Assembly: GCF_000317595.1 (NCBI RefSeq)
Contig: NZ_AEJC01000189.1
Location: 1 to 41,260, forward strand
Length of the DNA stretch: 41,260 nucleotides
Source: Streptomyces ipomoeae 91-03
Lineage (GTDB): Bacteria; Actinomycetota; Actinomycetes; Streptomycetales; Streptomycetaceae
Direction of reading: 5' to 3'
Of this stretch, positions 1-8,284 are shown piece after piece; position 1 is the stretch's first letter, and each line of letters starts with the position of its first letter. The translations under genes were made by a program, and so were the position numbers. The notes beneath the pieces were generated by a model. It made no database searches, was not told the origin of the DNA, and was given only the letters and a program-made list of their open reading frames with translations.

Positions 1-2370
1 ATCACACTGGTCAAGGAAGAACCGACCACCACCCCCGCACCCTCACCGGCGACCGACCCTCCCCGACTCGGCCCGCGCCGCGTGCGATTGGTCTTCTCCG
101 CCCTCGTGCTCGCACTGCTCCTCGCCGCACTGGAGCAGATGGTCGTGGCCGTCGCGCTGCCGCGGATCGCCGGTGAACTGCAGGGACTCGACCGGATGTC
201 CTGGGCGGTCACCGCGTATCTGCTCACCGCCACCGTCGCACTGCCGGTGTACGGCCGACTCGGCGAACTGTGCGGCCGCAAGGGCGTGTTCCAGTTCGCG
301 CTCGTGGTCTTCGTGGCCGGCTCCGCGCTGGCCGGCTTCTCCCGGACCATGGACCAGCTCATCGCGTTCCGCGCGCTCCAGGGCGTCGGCGCGGGCGGCC
401 TCATGATCGGTGTACAGGCGATCATCGCCGACATCGTGCCGCCCCGGGTGCGCGGCCGTTTCCTGGGCCTGGTCGGCGCCGCGTTCGGGCTCGCCTCGAT
501 CACGGGCCCACTCCTCGGGGGCTACCTCACCGACCACCTCTCCTGGCGGTGGTGCTTCCACCTCAACGTGCCCTTCGGCCTCGTCACCCTGGCCGTCGTC
601 GCCTTCGCCCTGAAGCTGCCGAAGCCCACCGCCAAGGGGCGACTCGACGTCCTCGGCACACTGCTGCTGACCGTCGCGTCCACCTGCCTGGTACTGCTGG
701 CCGGCTGGGGCGGCACCGCGTACGCCTGGGACTCGCGTGTCGTCCTCGGGCTCGCCGCCGGCGCGGTCGTGGCGACCGTCCTCTTCCTCGTCGTCGAACG
801 CTTCGCGACCCAACCCCTCGCCCCCCTGCGGCTGTTCAAGGACCCGGTCTTCGTCGTGACCGGGCTCGTCGGCCTCGCCATCGGCGTCGCGCTGTTCGGT
901 GCCGCCACCTATCTGCCGACCTATCCGCAGATGGTGGACGGGGCCACCGCGACCCAGGCCGGGCTGCTGATGCTGCCGCTGACGGGCGGGATCGTCGGCG
1001 CGTCCGTCATCTCCGGCCAACTCGTCAGCCGTACCGGGCACTACAAGACGTACCCGATCCTCGGCAGCGCCCTCTGCGTCGTCGGCCTGTGGCTCCTCGC
1101 CCACCTGGACACCGACACACCCCGGCTGCACTTCGGCCTCTGGACGGCCCTCCTCGGCGCGGGCATCGGCATGGTGATGCCGGTCCTGATCCTCGCCGTA
1201 CAGCACTCGGTACACACCGACGACATCGGCAGCGCCACCAACGCGGGCAACTGTCTGCGGCAGCTCGGCGGCGGTGTCGGGGTGGCCCTCCTCGGCGCGC
1301 TGCTGACGCGACGGCTCGCCGAGCGCCTTCCCGCCCCCGCGGACGGCGTCCTTCCCGGCATCGACTCCCTCACACCCGGGCTCGTGCACGCCCTGCCCGC
1401 CCCGGTGCGCGACCTCTACGCCGAGGCGTACGCCGACGCGATGCCGCGGCTCTTCCTGTACCTCGTGCCGGTGCTCGTCCTCGGGCTCGTCATCGCCTTC
1501 TTCCTCAAGGAGCAACCACTGGTGTCCCACGACGAGGTTCCCGCCGAGCCCCCGCCGCCGGTCCAGATCCCGCAGGCGCGCTCGCCGTACACCTCCGGCA
1601 CCACCGTCAGCCCCGGCGTCCCCGTCTGCGGCACGGTGCAGCATCCCGACGGCACCGTCGTGCCCCGGGCCGCGCTCACCCTCATCGACGCCACCGGGCG
1701 GCAGACCGGGCGCGGCGGCAGCCGCGAGGACGGGCGGTACGCGCTGTCCACGCCCGGTCCCGGGGCGTACGTGCTGATCGCCGCCGCGGGCGGACACCAG
1801 CCGCAGGCGGTGACCGTGACCGTCGGCGAGTGTCCCGTCGAGGTCGACATCGTGCTCGGCGGTGCCGGGCGCCTGGTCGGCACCGTGCGTACGCCGGACG
1901 GCAGGGCGGTGCCCGACGCGACGGTCACGCTCACCGACGTGCACGGCGAGGTCGTCGTCACCACGCGCAGCGGCGAGGAGGGCGGGTACCTCATCACCGA
2001 GCTGGTCGCCGGGGAGTACACCCTCGCCGCCGGCGCCCACTCCTACCGCCCGGCCGCGCTGCCCGTCACCGTCCAGGCCGGTCGCGAGACCCGCCAGGAC
2101 GTCGAACTCGCCGGGGGCGCCGTCCTGAGGGGCACCGTCCGCGCCGGTGGCGGCCGTCCCGTCGAGGACGCCCGCGTCACCCTGCTCGACGCCGCGGGCA
2201 ACGTTGTCGACACCCTCACCACCGGCATCGACGGAACGTTCCGGTTCGTCGACATCGCCACCGGCGAGTACACGGTGATCGCCATGGGGTATCCGCCGGT
2301 CGCGACGGTGCTCCAGATGGCCGGCGGGGGCAGGACGGAACGGGACCTGCAACTGGGGTACGCGGACTGA
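1..2370 (+). CDS. MFS (DHA2-type) drug transporter with C-terminal carboxypeptidase-regulatory-like repeats; 5' end probably outside window
   Basis: Proton-driven multidrug efflux pump of the plasma membrane. The first ~480 residues are a succession of hydrophobic helices with MFS signatures: ALEQMVVAVALPRIAGEL in helix 1, GRLGELCGRKGVF in the loop 2-3 motif A region and GVGAGGLMIG further on, as in 14-helix DHA2 exporters. From nt ~1600 to the stop there are three ~75-residue beta-sandwich repeats, each with a 'G.V..PDG..V..A.VTL.D..G' start and a 'G.Y.....GEYT..A' end. These match the carboxypeptidase regulatory-like/CnaB-like fold and should sit outside the membrane core. The frame is open to the first base of the window (Pro/Thr-rich lead), so the start is probably upstream; GTG at 82 is an internal alternative. 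The pump-repeat fusion is known in Streptomyces. The substrate is unknown. Confidence 0.85.
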   Translation: MTLVKEEPTTTPAPSPATDPPRLGPRRVRLVFSALVLALLLAALEQMVVAVALPRIAGELQGLDRMSWAVTAYLLTATVALPVYGRLGELCGRKGVFQFALVVFVAGSALAGFSRTMDQLIAFRALQGVGAGGLMIGVQAIIADIVPPRVRGRFLGLVGAAFGLASITGPLLGGYLTDHLSWRWCFHLNVPFGLVTLAVVAFALKLPKPTAKGRLDVLGTLLLTVASTCLVLLAGWGGTAYAWDSRVVLGLAAGAVVATVLFLVVERFATQPLAPLRLFKDPVFVVTGLVGLAIGVALFGAATYLPTYPQMVDGATATQAGLLMLPLTGGIVGASVISGQLVSRTGHYKTYPILGSALCVVGLWLLAHLDTDTPRLHFGLWTALLGAGIGMVMPVLILAVQHSVHTDDIGSATNAGNCLRQLGGGVGVALLGALLTRRLAERLPAPADGVLPGIDSLTPGLVHALPAPVRDLYAEAYADAMPRLFLYLVPVLVLGLVIAFFLKEQPLVSHDEVPAEPPPPVQIPQARSPYTSGTTVSPGVPVCGTVQHPDGTVVPRAALTLIDATGRQTGRGGSREDGRYALSTPGPGAYVLIAAAGGHQPQAVTVTVGECPVEVDIVLGGAGRLVGTVRTPDGRAVPDATVTLTDVHGEVVVTTRSGEEGGYLITELVAGEYTLAAGAHSYRPAALPVTVQAGRETRQDVELAGGAVLRGTVRAGGGRPVEDARVTLLDAAGNVVDTLTTGIDGTFRFVDIATGEYTVIAMGYPPVATVLQMAGGGRTERDLQLGYAD

Positions 2371-2538
2371 TGCCACGCGGGGGCGGGGCGTGCGGGTCGG
2401 TTGTGCGCCGTCTGTATATCGGGGCGTGCGCCGGAGGCTCCCGGTGGTCAATTCGCGCATTGCCACACATCGCAACGCTACGCGGCCGTACGGTAGTGGG
2501 GGCGGCGCAGATCTTGCGAGCCGTGGGGAGAAAGGGCC

Positions 2539-5067
2539 TTGGCCATGGACCGTGGCACCGACACGGGCGCGAACACCGGCCACGGAGCCGGTGACGGCAC
2601 GGCGGAGCACGCCGTGGCCGGTCGTATCCCCCTGGCCGTGGTCGTCGTCGACCGCGGTGGCCTGGTGTCGCACTGGAGCACCGGCGCCCGGCGGCTCTTC
2701 GGCACCGCCAAGGAGGACGCGGTGGGCCGCCCCGCCCTGGATCTGCTGCCGGTGTCCGGAGCGCTCCCGGAGGAGGACGACACCCCGCCGCCGTACGGGG
2801 CGTACCACGCGTACGACGGACTCGGCCACGACCTGGAGTCCTCCCTCGACGGACAGCTCTCCTACCCGGCCGCCGGGCGCGCCAGGCTGACCGTGCCCGA
2901 GCGAAGCGAGATGGGGGTCCCCCCGCCCGTAGGGCGGGGGAGCGACCGCATCGACATCCTGTGGTGGGCCTATCCACTCGTCGGCCCCGGCCGCGAGCGT
3001 CTGCTCGTGCTGGCCGCCGACGCCGAGGCGCTGCGCCGGCCGGACAGCGAGACGGTCGTCGCCGTGGAGCGCATCGCACCCGGCTTCGCCCTGCACACCG
3101 ACTTCCCCGGCGCCGAGGAACTAGCCCGCAGGCTCCCCGAGATCCTGCCCAGCATGAGCGTCGGCGAGAGTGCCCGCATCGTCGCTCAGGTCCTCGAACT
3201 GGGCTATCCGGTGTTGGAGTTCAGCCAGAACGACCGGGTGCCCGTCACCCCAGACTGGGGCGTACCCCGGCGCGCGGAACGGCGTGCCCGCCGCGAACGC
3301 GCCGCGCGCGCCGTCGCCGAAGGGCTGCCGGTCCCGGAGGACCTGGAGGAGGAGAGCGAGGACCTCGAACACGCGGCCGTACGCGAACGCCTGGAGTTCC
3401 TCAACGAGGTCAGCGGACGCATCGGCACCTCCCTCGACCTGTCCCAGACCATCATCGAGGTCAGCAAGGCGGTCGTACCCCGCTTCACGGATGTCGCCGG
3501 CACGTATCTGCGTGAACAGGTCGTCGCCGGTGAGGGCTTTCCCGACGGTGTGCCCGACACCACCACCATGTGGCACCGGGTGGCCGTCGAGCACACGGAC
3601 GAACCCGGCCGCTGGGACGACGTCGTGCCGGTCGGCGAGGCCATGCCGTTCCCCGCGCACACCCCGTTCTTCCAGTGCATGACCACCGGCGAACCCGTAC
3701 TCGTGCCGCGCATCAGCGAGCAGATGGGGCACGCGATCGCCGCGCAGTTCGAAAAGCGCGACATCCGGCCGCTGATCACGGGCCGCTCCATGCTGGTCGT
3801 GCCGCTCAAGGCCCGCAACGTGGTGCTCGGCTTCATGATCCTGCTGCGCCATCCGGAGCGCGAGGTCTTCAACGACATGGACCGCGTCACCGGCGCCGAA
3901 CTCGCCGCCCGCGCGGGCCTCGTCCTCGACAACGCGCGCATGTACACCTACCAGGAGAACGTCGCCGAGACGCTCCAGGACAGCATGTTGCCGAACATCG
4001 CGGCCCATATGGCGGGCTGCGACATCGCCACCCGCTATCTGCCGGGCACGCTCCTCGGACGCGTCGGCGGCGACTGGTTCGACTCGGTCAAACTGCCCGG
4101 CGCCCGCACCGCCCTCGTCGTCGGCGACGTCATGGGCCACGGCCTCAACTCCGCCGCGATGATGGGCCAGTTGCGCACGGCCGTGCAGACCATGGCCGCG
4201 CTCGACCTGCCACCCGCGCAACTCCTGCGCAACCTCGACGACCTCGCCCAACGCCTCGGCGAGCACTACCTCGCGACCTGTCTGTACGCCGTCTACGACC
4301 CGATCGTGAGCGAGCTGCACATCGCCAACGCGGGCCATATCCCACCCGTGCTGGTCCGTGCCGAGGACGGCCGCAGCGAACTGCTCGACCTGCCCACGGG
4401 CGCCCCCATCGGCGTCGGCGGGGTGCCCTTCGAGGCCGTACGCGTGCGTGTGGAGCCCGGCGACCGGCTCGTCATGTGCACCGACGGCCTCGTCGAGGTG
4501 CGCGGCGCGGACATCGGCGTGGGCCTCGCGACGCTCTGCGAGTCCGCGGCCCACCCGGCCGCCTCCATGGACGACGCCTGCGACACCGTCATCCGCGCTC
4601 TCGCCGCGACCTTCGCCAAGGCGGGCCGGGGCGGACGCAAGGACGACGTGGCCCTGCTGATGGCCCGCCTCAACGGCATCGAACCGGAGGACGTCGCCGA
4701 ATGGCGGCTCGCCCTCGATCCGATCGAGGTCGGCCGCGCCCGCGCCGTCGTCCGCGAACAGCTGTACGTCTGGGGCCTGGACGCCCTCACCGACACCACC
4801 GAACTGCTCGTCGGCGAACTGGTCACCAACGCCGTACGCCACGCACGCGGCCGTCACATCGAGCTCCGGCTCGTACGCGGCGACACCCTGCTCTGCGAGG
4901 TCTACGACGAGGACCACACCCTCCCCACCCTCCTCAGCACCGGCCCCACCGACGAGTACGGGCGAGGGCTCCGTGTCCTCAGCACCCTCGCCCGTGAGTG
5001 GGGGACCAGCCGCACGGGCGCGGGCAAGACGGTGTGGTTCGAACTGACGCTGCCGCGACGGCGATGA
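2539..5067 (+). CDS. PAS-GAF-SpoIIE phosphatase with C-terminal HATPase (RsbW-like) domain
   Basis: Cytoplasmic PP2C-type Ser/Thr phosphatase of the SpoIIE/RsbU family. Such proteins dephosphorylate anti-anti-sigma factors in partner-switching control of stress or development. The TTG start at 2539 is preceded by GGGGAGAAAGG at good spacing; ATG at 2545 is a weaker alternative. Order: PAS-like segment (~res 30-80, VVVDRGGLVSHWSTGARRLF), a linker, GAF (~280-470), SpoIIE catalytic domain (~490-710: GGDWFDS, VVGDVMGHGL, NAGHIPPVL, CTDGLVEVR, GRKDDVALL with metal-binding Asp residues) and a GHKL ATPase domain (~720-842: GELVTNAVRHA, then DEYGRGLRVLS). All motifs look intact. A short palindromic repeat is inserted in frame at 2897-2945. 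It stands alone in a transcript after the MFS gene (168-bp gap), so its sigma-factor partner cannot be told from context. Confidence 0.93.
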   Translation: MAMDRGTDTGANTGHGAGDGTAEHAVAGRIPLAVVVVDRGGLVSHWSTGARRLFGTAKEDAVGRPALDLLPVSGALPEEDDTPPPYGAYHAYDGLGHDLESSLDGQLSYPAAGRARLTVPERSEMGVPPPVGRGSDRIDILWWAYPLVGPGRERLLVLAADAEALRRPDSETVVAVERIAPGFALHTDFPGAEELARRLPEILPSMSVGESARIVAQVLELGYPVLEFSQNDRVPVTPDWGVPRRAERRARRERAARAVAEGLPVPEDLEEESEDLEHAAVRERLEFLNEVSGRIGTSLDLSQTIIEVSKAVVPRFTDVAGTYLREQVVAGEGFPDGVPDTTTMWHRVAVEHTDEPGRWDDVVPVGEAMPFPAHTPFFQCMTTGEPVLVPRISEQMGHAIAAQFEKRDIRPLITGRSMLVVPLKARNVVLGFMILLRHPEREVFNDMDRVTGAELAARAGLVLDNARMYTYQENVAETLQDSMLPNIAAHMAGCDIATRYLPGTLLGRVGGDWFDSVKLPGARTALVVGDVMGHGLNSAAMMGQLRTAVQTMAALDLPPAQLLRNLDDLAQRLGEHYLATCLYAVYDPIVSELHIANAGHIPPVLVRAEDGRSELLDLPTGAPIGVGGVPFEAVRVRVEPGDRLVMCTDGLVEVRGADIGVGLATLCESAAHPAASMDDACDTVIRALAATFAKAGRGGRKDDVALLMARLNGIEPEDVAEWRLALDPIEVGRARAVVREQLYVWGLDALTDTTELLVGELVTNAVRHARGRHIELRLVRGDTLLCEVYDEDHTLPTLLSTGPTDEYGRGLRVLSTLAREWGTSRTGAGKTVWFELTLPRRR
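2897..2945. repeat. In-frame palindromic short interspersed repeat inside the SpoIIE gene
   Basis: The sequence GAGCGAAGCGAG is followed by a 9-bp GC stem, CCCCCGCCC and GGGCGGGGG, around a GTA loop (stem-loop 2920-2940). It is translated as a Pro/Gly-rich insert (PERSEMGVPPPVGRGSDR) between the PAS-like and GAF regions. Repeats of this look occur interspersed in Streptomyces genomes from general knowledge; copy number in this genome cannot be checked here. Confidence 0.6.
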
Positions 5068-5098
5068 CGATCACGTGGTAGGGCGTGAGGTGTGCCGG

Positions 5099-5138
5099 CG
5101 GGCGTGACGAGTACCGGTCGGGCGTGACGAGTACCGGT
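5099..5138. repeat. Perfect 20-bp tandem duplication in the SpoIIE-methyltransferase gap
   Basis: The unit CGGGCGTGACGAGTACCGGT occurs twice head to tail (5099-5118 and 5119-5138) in the 236-bp gap upstream of the methyltransferase. No other structure is evident in the gap apart from the GGGGAG ribosome-binding site at 5292-5297. Confidence 0.8.
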
Positions 5139-5303
5139 TGCGTGCGAGGCGTGCCGTGGGGCGCGAAGGGTGTGCGGCGGCGCGCGTGTTCGGGACGAGG
5201 GGTGAAGGTACGCGCGCGGTGCTTGAACCCGTATCCGGCGCGCGGTAGACCGATCTGGGCCGTCACGACCGGCGGACCGGCGTCTCTACCTGGGGAGTTG
5301 GGC

Positions 5304-6029
5304 ATGAGCGTGACCAGTCGGTACAGGGAGGCCTGGGAGGGCTTCTGGCGCGAGGCCTCCGGGGAACCGGGCGCCGTCTTCTGGGACGCCGACCCCGCAC
5401 AGACCGCGGCCGTCCATCTCGCCCGTTTCGAACCGTACATGACGGCCGCCGACCTGCCCCTGGTGGACCTGGGCTGCGGCAACGGCACCCAGACCCGCTT
5501 CCTCGCCGCCCGCTTCGCCCAGGTGATCGGCGCGGACCTGTCGGCCGCCGCCCTGGACCACGCCCGACGCGCGGACCCCGACGGCCACGCCGCCTACCGC
5601 CTCCTCGACGCGGCCGAGAAGACAGAGGCCGAGGCCCTGCGCGAGGACCTCGGCGACGCCAACGTGTACATGCGGGGCGTGCTCCACCAGTGCGAGCCCG
5701 ACGACCGCGGGCGCGTCGTCGAGAACATCGCCACGCTGCTGGGAGAACGCGGCCGAGCCTGTCTCGTCGAACTCTCCGAGTCCGCGAAGTCCGTCCTCAT
5801 GGCCCTGGCCCAGAGCCCATCGGGCCCCCCGGCCAAACTCGCCCCGATCTTCCGCCACGGCATCGCCCCCGGCGAGGTCACCGACGCCGCGATCCCGGAG
5901 TATCTGCGCGCGGCCGGGCTGACCGTCATCGCCGGCGGCGAACTCCCGCTGCTCACCACCGAGCACACGGCCGAGGGCGTCCGGATCGAGCTGCCGTCCA
6001 GGTGGTATGTGGCGGGGCGCACGGTGTAG
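5304..6029 (+). CDS. Class I SAM-dependent methyltransferase
   Basis: 241-residue soluble enzyme with a Rossmann-type SAM-binding fold. Motif I is LVDLGCGNGTQTRFLA (~res 53-68), followed by the acidic strand-2 end VIGADLS. Post-motif regions read NVYMRGVLHQCEPDDR and ACLVELSESAKSVL. ATG 5304 is chosen because GGGGAG lies 6 nt upstream; the open frame further upstream has no good ribosome-binding site. It is monocistronic, between SpoIIE and decayed DNA. The substrate cannot be predicted: the C-terminal half has no features tying it to nucleic acid, protein or a specific metabolite. The stop codon lies inside the first copy of a 36-bp tandem repeat (6015-6086), so the last residues come from duplicated DNA. 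Confidence 0.85.
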   Translation: MSVTSRYREAWEGFWREASGEPGAVFWDADPAQTAAVHLARFEPYMTAADLPLVDLGCGNGTQTRFLAARFAQVIGADLSAAALDHARRADPDGHAAYRLLDAAEKTEAEALREDLGDANVYMRGVLHQCEPDDRGRVVENIATLLGERGRACLVELSESAKSVLMALAQSPSGPPAKLAPIFRHGIAPGEVTDAAIPEYLRAAGLTVIAGGELPLLTTEHTAEGVRIELPSRWYVAGRTV

Positions 6030-6086
6030 CCGTCGGCCGTACCGGTGGACGGGCGCACGGTGTAGCCGTCAGCCGTACCGGTGGAC
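6015..6086. repeat. 36-bp tandem duplication across the methyltransferase stop codon
   Basis: Two 36-bp units (6015-6050 and 6051-6086), each starting GGGCGCACGGTGTAG and ending CGTACCGGTGGAC, differ at one base (G/A). The first unit carries the TAG stop of the methyltransferase. The rest of 6087-6469 shows no gene or clear signal. Confidence 0.8.
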
Positions 6087-6469
6087 GTCGGTGGGCCGGG
6101 ACGGTGAGGTTGTCCCCAGGCCTGACGGGGATCGGCGCGGGTGCGTACGACGGGCTCGGAGGGGCACGACACAGACACGGAGGGCAACCAGATCTTGTGA
6201 AGTGAGGCACGCACGGCACTCCGCCGACTGCCTGGCGCTCTCGCGCCGCCGCCCTCCTCCGTTTCCAGCGACGGCAGGCCGGTTCCGAGACATCCCGCGC
6301 TGACCACATCGCTCCGCACGGAGCCCGGTCGACCCATGGGCCGTACGGCGAAAAGGGGGATTGGCGGGCGGTTGGGACTGCTGCCCGGAGACCGAGAGAA
6401 AGCCTGCGCCATCGTGAAGCCGTCCGGGCGTGACGCGAGCGCGACACCGGAGCCGACCATCACCCGACG

Positions 6470-6835
6470 GTGACCGAGGGACCGGATCGGGTCGGCGCCG
6501 GGCTGCTGGAGCGCGAGGAGGAGCTGCGGCGTCTCGAAGGGGCGATCGCCGGAGCGAAGGCGGGCACGGGCACGGTTGTAGCGGTGGAGGGCTCGGCAGG
6601 GATCGGCAGGACCCGGCTGCTGCGTGCGGCGATGGAGCGTGCGGCGATGAGCGGCATGGCCGTGGTCAGCGCTCGCGGCGGGCAGATGGAGACCGAGTTC
6701 GCGTTCGGTATCGCCAGGCAGTTGTTCGGGCCGGTGCTGACCGCTGCGGAGACCGGCGAGCGTGAGGTGCTGCTGGAGGGAGCCACCGCTCCTGCGATGT
6801 TGCTGCCGTCGGCGGCACCTCACATCGGGGCGACA
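6470..6835 (+). pseudogene. N-terminal fragment of a LuxR/LAL-family ATP-binding regulator
   Basis: The start (GTG 6470) and first ~110 residues match large LAL regulators that activate secondary-metabolite clusters: LLEREEELRRLEGAIAGA, then a Walker A region and a Glu/Phe-rich 'TEFAFGIARQLF' segment. Homology fades after EGATAPAMLL, and the frame ends at 6946 with no Walker B, TPR-like core or LuxR helix-turn-helix; a full protein would be about 900 residues. The P-loop reads GSAGIGRT, so the nucleotide-binding Lys is Arg. It is a dead 5' fragment, probably left from a lost biosynthetic cluster. Confidence 0.75.
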
Positions 6836-6898
6836 GGCTGTTTGTCCTCCTGGACGGGACGCTGTTGCCGATCGACCGGTCACCGCCGACACCCCGTA

Positions 6899-7113
6899 CT
6901 ACTCAGAGAAGAGGTCCTGCTCGTCGAGGCGGACCCCCACATGTGAAACAGACGCGGGCCAGTAGCCGTGATCGGTGGGTGGTATGGGAGGTACTCGGCG
7001 ATGTTCGGCGGCCGGGCGACGATCCGCGCGTGCGTCTCCTCGGACAGCGGGAGCATGTCCTCCTCCGGCCAGGCCCTCCATGTGACCAGCCTGAGTCCCG
7101 CCCGCCTCTTCAC
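6899..7113 (-). pseudogene. Unassigned coding remnant
   Basis: An open frame with coding-like composition (EEDMLPLSEETHARIVARPP, AEYLPYHPPITATGPRLF) loses its frame at a run of Gs near 6943. In the next frame it ends plausibly as GVRLDEQDLFSE and a stop at 6899. One missing G would join the two parts. I do not recognise the family. Confidence 0.3.
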
Positions 7114-7330
7114 ACGTCGCGGTCCCTTGCCGGTGGCTCCGCGCCGAGGCGGAAGAGCACGGCGGTGTCGGGCCGGGGCAGGGAGACGATGAGCTGTCCC
7201 TCGGCGGCGGACCGGTCAGCGGTGGCGTCGGAGGTGACGGGGGAGACCAGCGCGGGACGAAGGCGGGCGCCGCGCAGGTGGGGGATCGTGACGGTGCGGG
7301 TGCTGTCGCCGACTCCGTGCCGGCGCCGCG
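7110..7330 (-). pseudogene. Unassigned C-terminal coding remnant
   Basis: The minus-strand frame reads TVTIPHLRGARLRPALVSP, then LIVSLPRPDTAVLFRLGAEP and a stop at 7110-7112, with strong GC3 bias. The alternation of short hydrophobic strands suggests a beta-sandwich tail of a secreted or carbohydrate-active enzyme, but no family is recognised. The upstream part is missing. Confidence 0.25.
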
Positions 7331-7384
7331 GGACTCCCCCCTTGCTCGTCGGCAGCCGACTGCCGTCGCCACAGTGTCAGACCC

Positions 7385-7422
7385 TTGACATGTAAGGTGT
7401 AATATAGTATAATATATTATAC
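7385..7422 (+). promoter_or_regulatory. Perfect-consensus sigma70 (HrdB-type) promoter overlapping a 16-bp palindrome
   Basis: TTGACA (7385-7390), a 17-nt spacer and TATAAT (7408-7413) match the housekeeping consensus exactly. The -10 lies inside the perfect palindrome GTATAATATATTATAC (7407-7422), a likely repressor operator. The ~25-bp AT-rich patch is striking in DNA of over 70% GC. No intact gene follows on the plus strand. Confidence 0.6.
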
Positions 7423-7690
7423 TTGTTCGGTCCTGCCCCGGAGTGATTCGATCGGCTCCGGTCCCAGGTGGCCGCGGCCGATCCCGGAGCGCGGCAACCG
7501 AACGCCCGGCACGCGGCTGTCCGTGTTCAGGGCTCCCCTCGGAAGTGGGTCGAGCTCCGGGCTGATCAGCGCGACACCGTGCACGAACGGCCGCCGGGTG
7601 GGAGCGTCGGTGTCCTCGATGGCCAGGAGCAGCTGAGCGGTCTCCGCCGGGCATCCGGTCCAGGTGGGGGCCGGCCACCGCTGGTGCGGT
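7417..7690 (-). pseudogene. Possible C-terminal remnant of a regulator or enzyme (unassigned)
   Basis: A ~90-codon minus-strand frame (ETAQLLLAIEDTDAPTRRPF near its start) ends at a TAA inside the AT-rich palindrome. The first 30 codons have Streptomyces-like GC3; later codons do not. The opening recalls the last helix and strand of LacI-type regulators, but this is weak. It otherwise fills the gap downstream of the SDR pseudogene. Confidence 0.2.
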
Positions 7691-7695
7691 CGGCG

Positions 7696-8284
7696 TCAGA
7701 CGGCCGACCAGCCGTTGTCGATGGGGAGGACGACACCGTTGATGCTGCTCGCGGCGTCCGAGGCCAGGAATACGATGGCGTCGGCGATTTCGTCCGCCGA
7801 CGCCGTGCGGCCGGTGTTCGCCTCGTACCGGCGGAGGATCGTCGCCCCGTCCGTGTCGACGGTGATGGAGTCCATGACGTTGGTCAGGGTGCCGCCGGGG
7901 GCGACGGCGTTGACGCGGACGCCCCGGTCCCGGTACATGACCGCGGTCGATTTCGTCAGTCCGGCCAGTCCGTGTTTGGAGACGGTGTAGGCGGTGCCGG
8001 CGGCGCTGCCGCGCAGGGCGGCCTCGGAGGTCGTGTTGACGATGGCGCCCTTGCCGTCGGCCGGCAGGTGGGGGAGGACGGCGCGGGTCAGGAGGAACGG
8101 GCGGTGAGGTTGATGCGGATGAGCCGTTCCCATTCCGCGTCGCTCACGTCGGCGGTGGCGTTGACGTCGGTGACGAGGACCTTCGCACCGAGGTGCGCGA
8201 ACCGCAGCGCGGTGGCGCGGCCGATGCCGGATTCGGCTCCGGTGACGATGAGCCGCGTCCTTCGCGGCCGGTGGTGCTGTTCAT
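7696..8284 (-). pseudogene. Short-chain dehydrogenase/reductase, internally deleted and frameshifted
   Basis: SDR-type NAD(P)-dependent oxidoreductase remnant. The TGxxxGIG cofactor motif ([17 protein letters not shown]), the catalytic YTVSK and the C-terminal DNGWSAV end are present. About 50 residues are missing between VTDVNA and [12 protein letters not shown], a stretch that normally includes the NNAG motif. Two single-base frameshifts are also visible. One is just after the start: the expected ATG at 8284 overlaps the reductase stop as ATGA, but the Rossmann motif is in another frame. The other is at INLTA/FLLTRA (~8095). It was the last gene of the P450-ferredoxin-reductase operon and probably once oxidised the hydroxylated product. 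It is not functional as written. Confidence 0.8.

Noticed and set aside
43..3096. 1017-codon open frame on the minus strand
   Set aside because: It is antisense to the MFS and SpoIIE genes, rich in Gly/Arg/His with no domain, and follows from high GC3 on the opposite strand.
3121..4917. 598-codon minus-strand open frame
   Set aside because: Antisense shadow of the SpoIIE gene with no recognisable motif.
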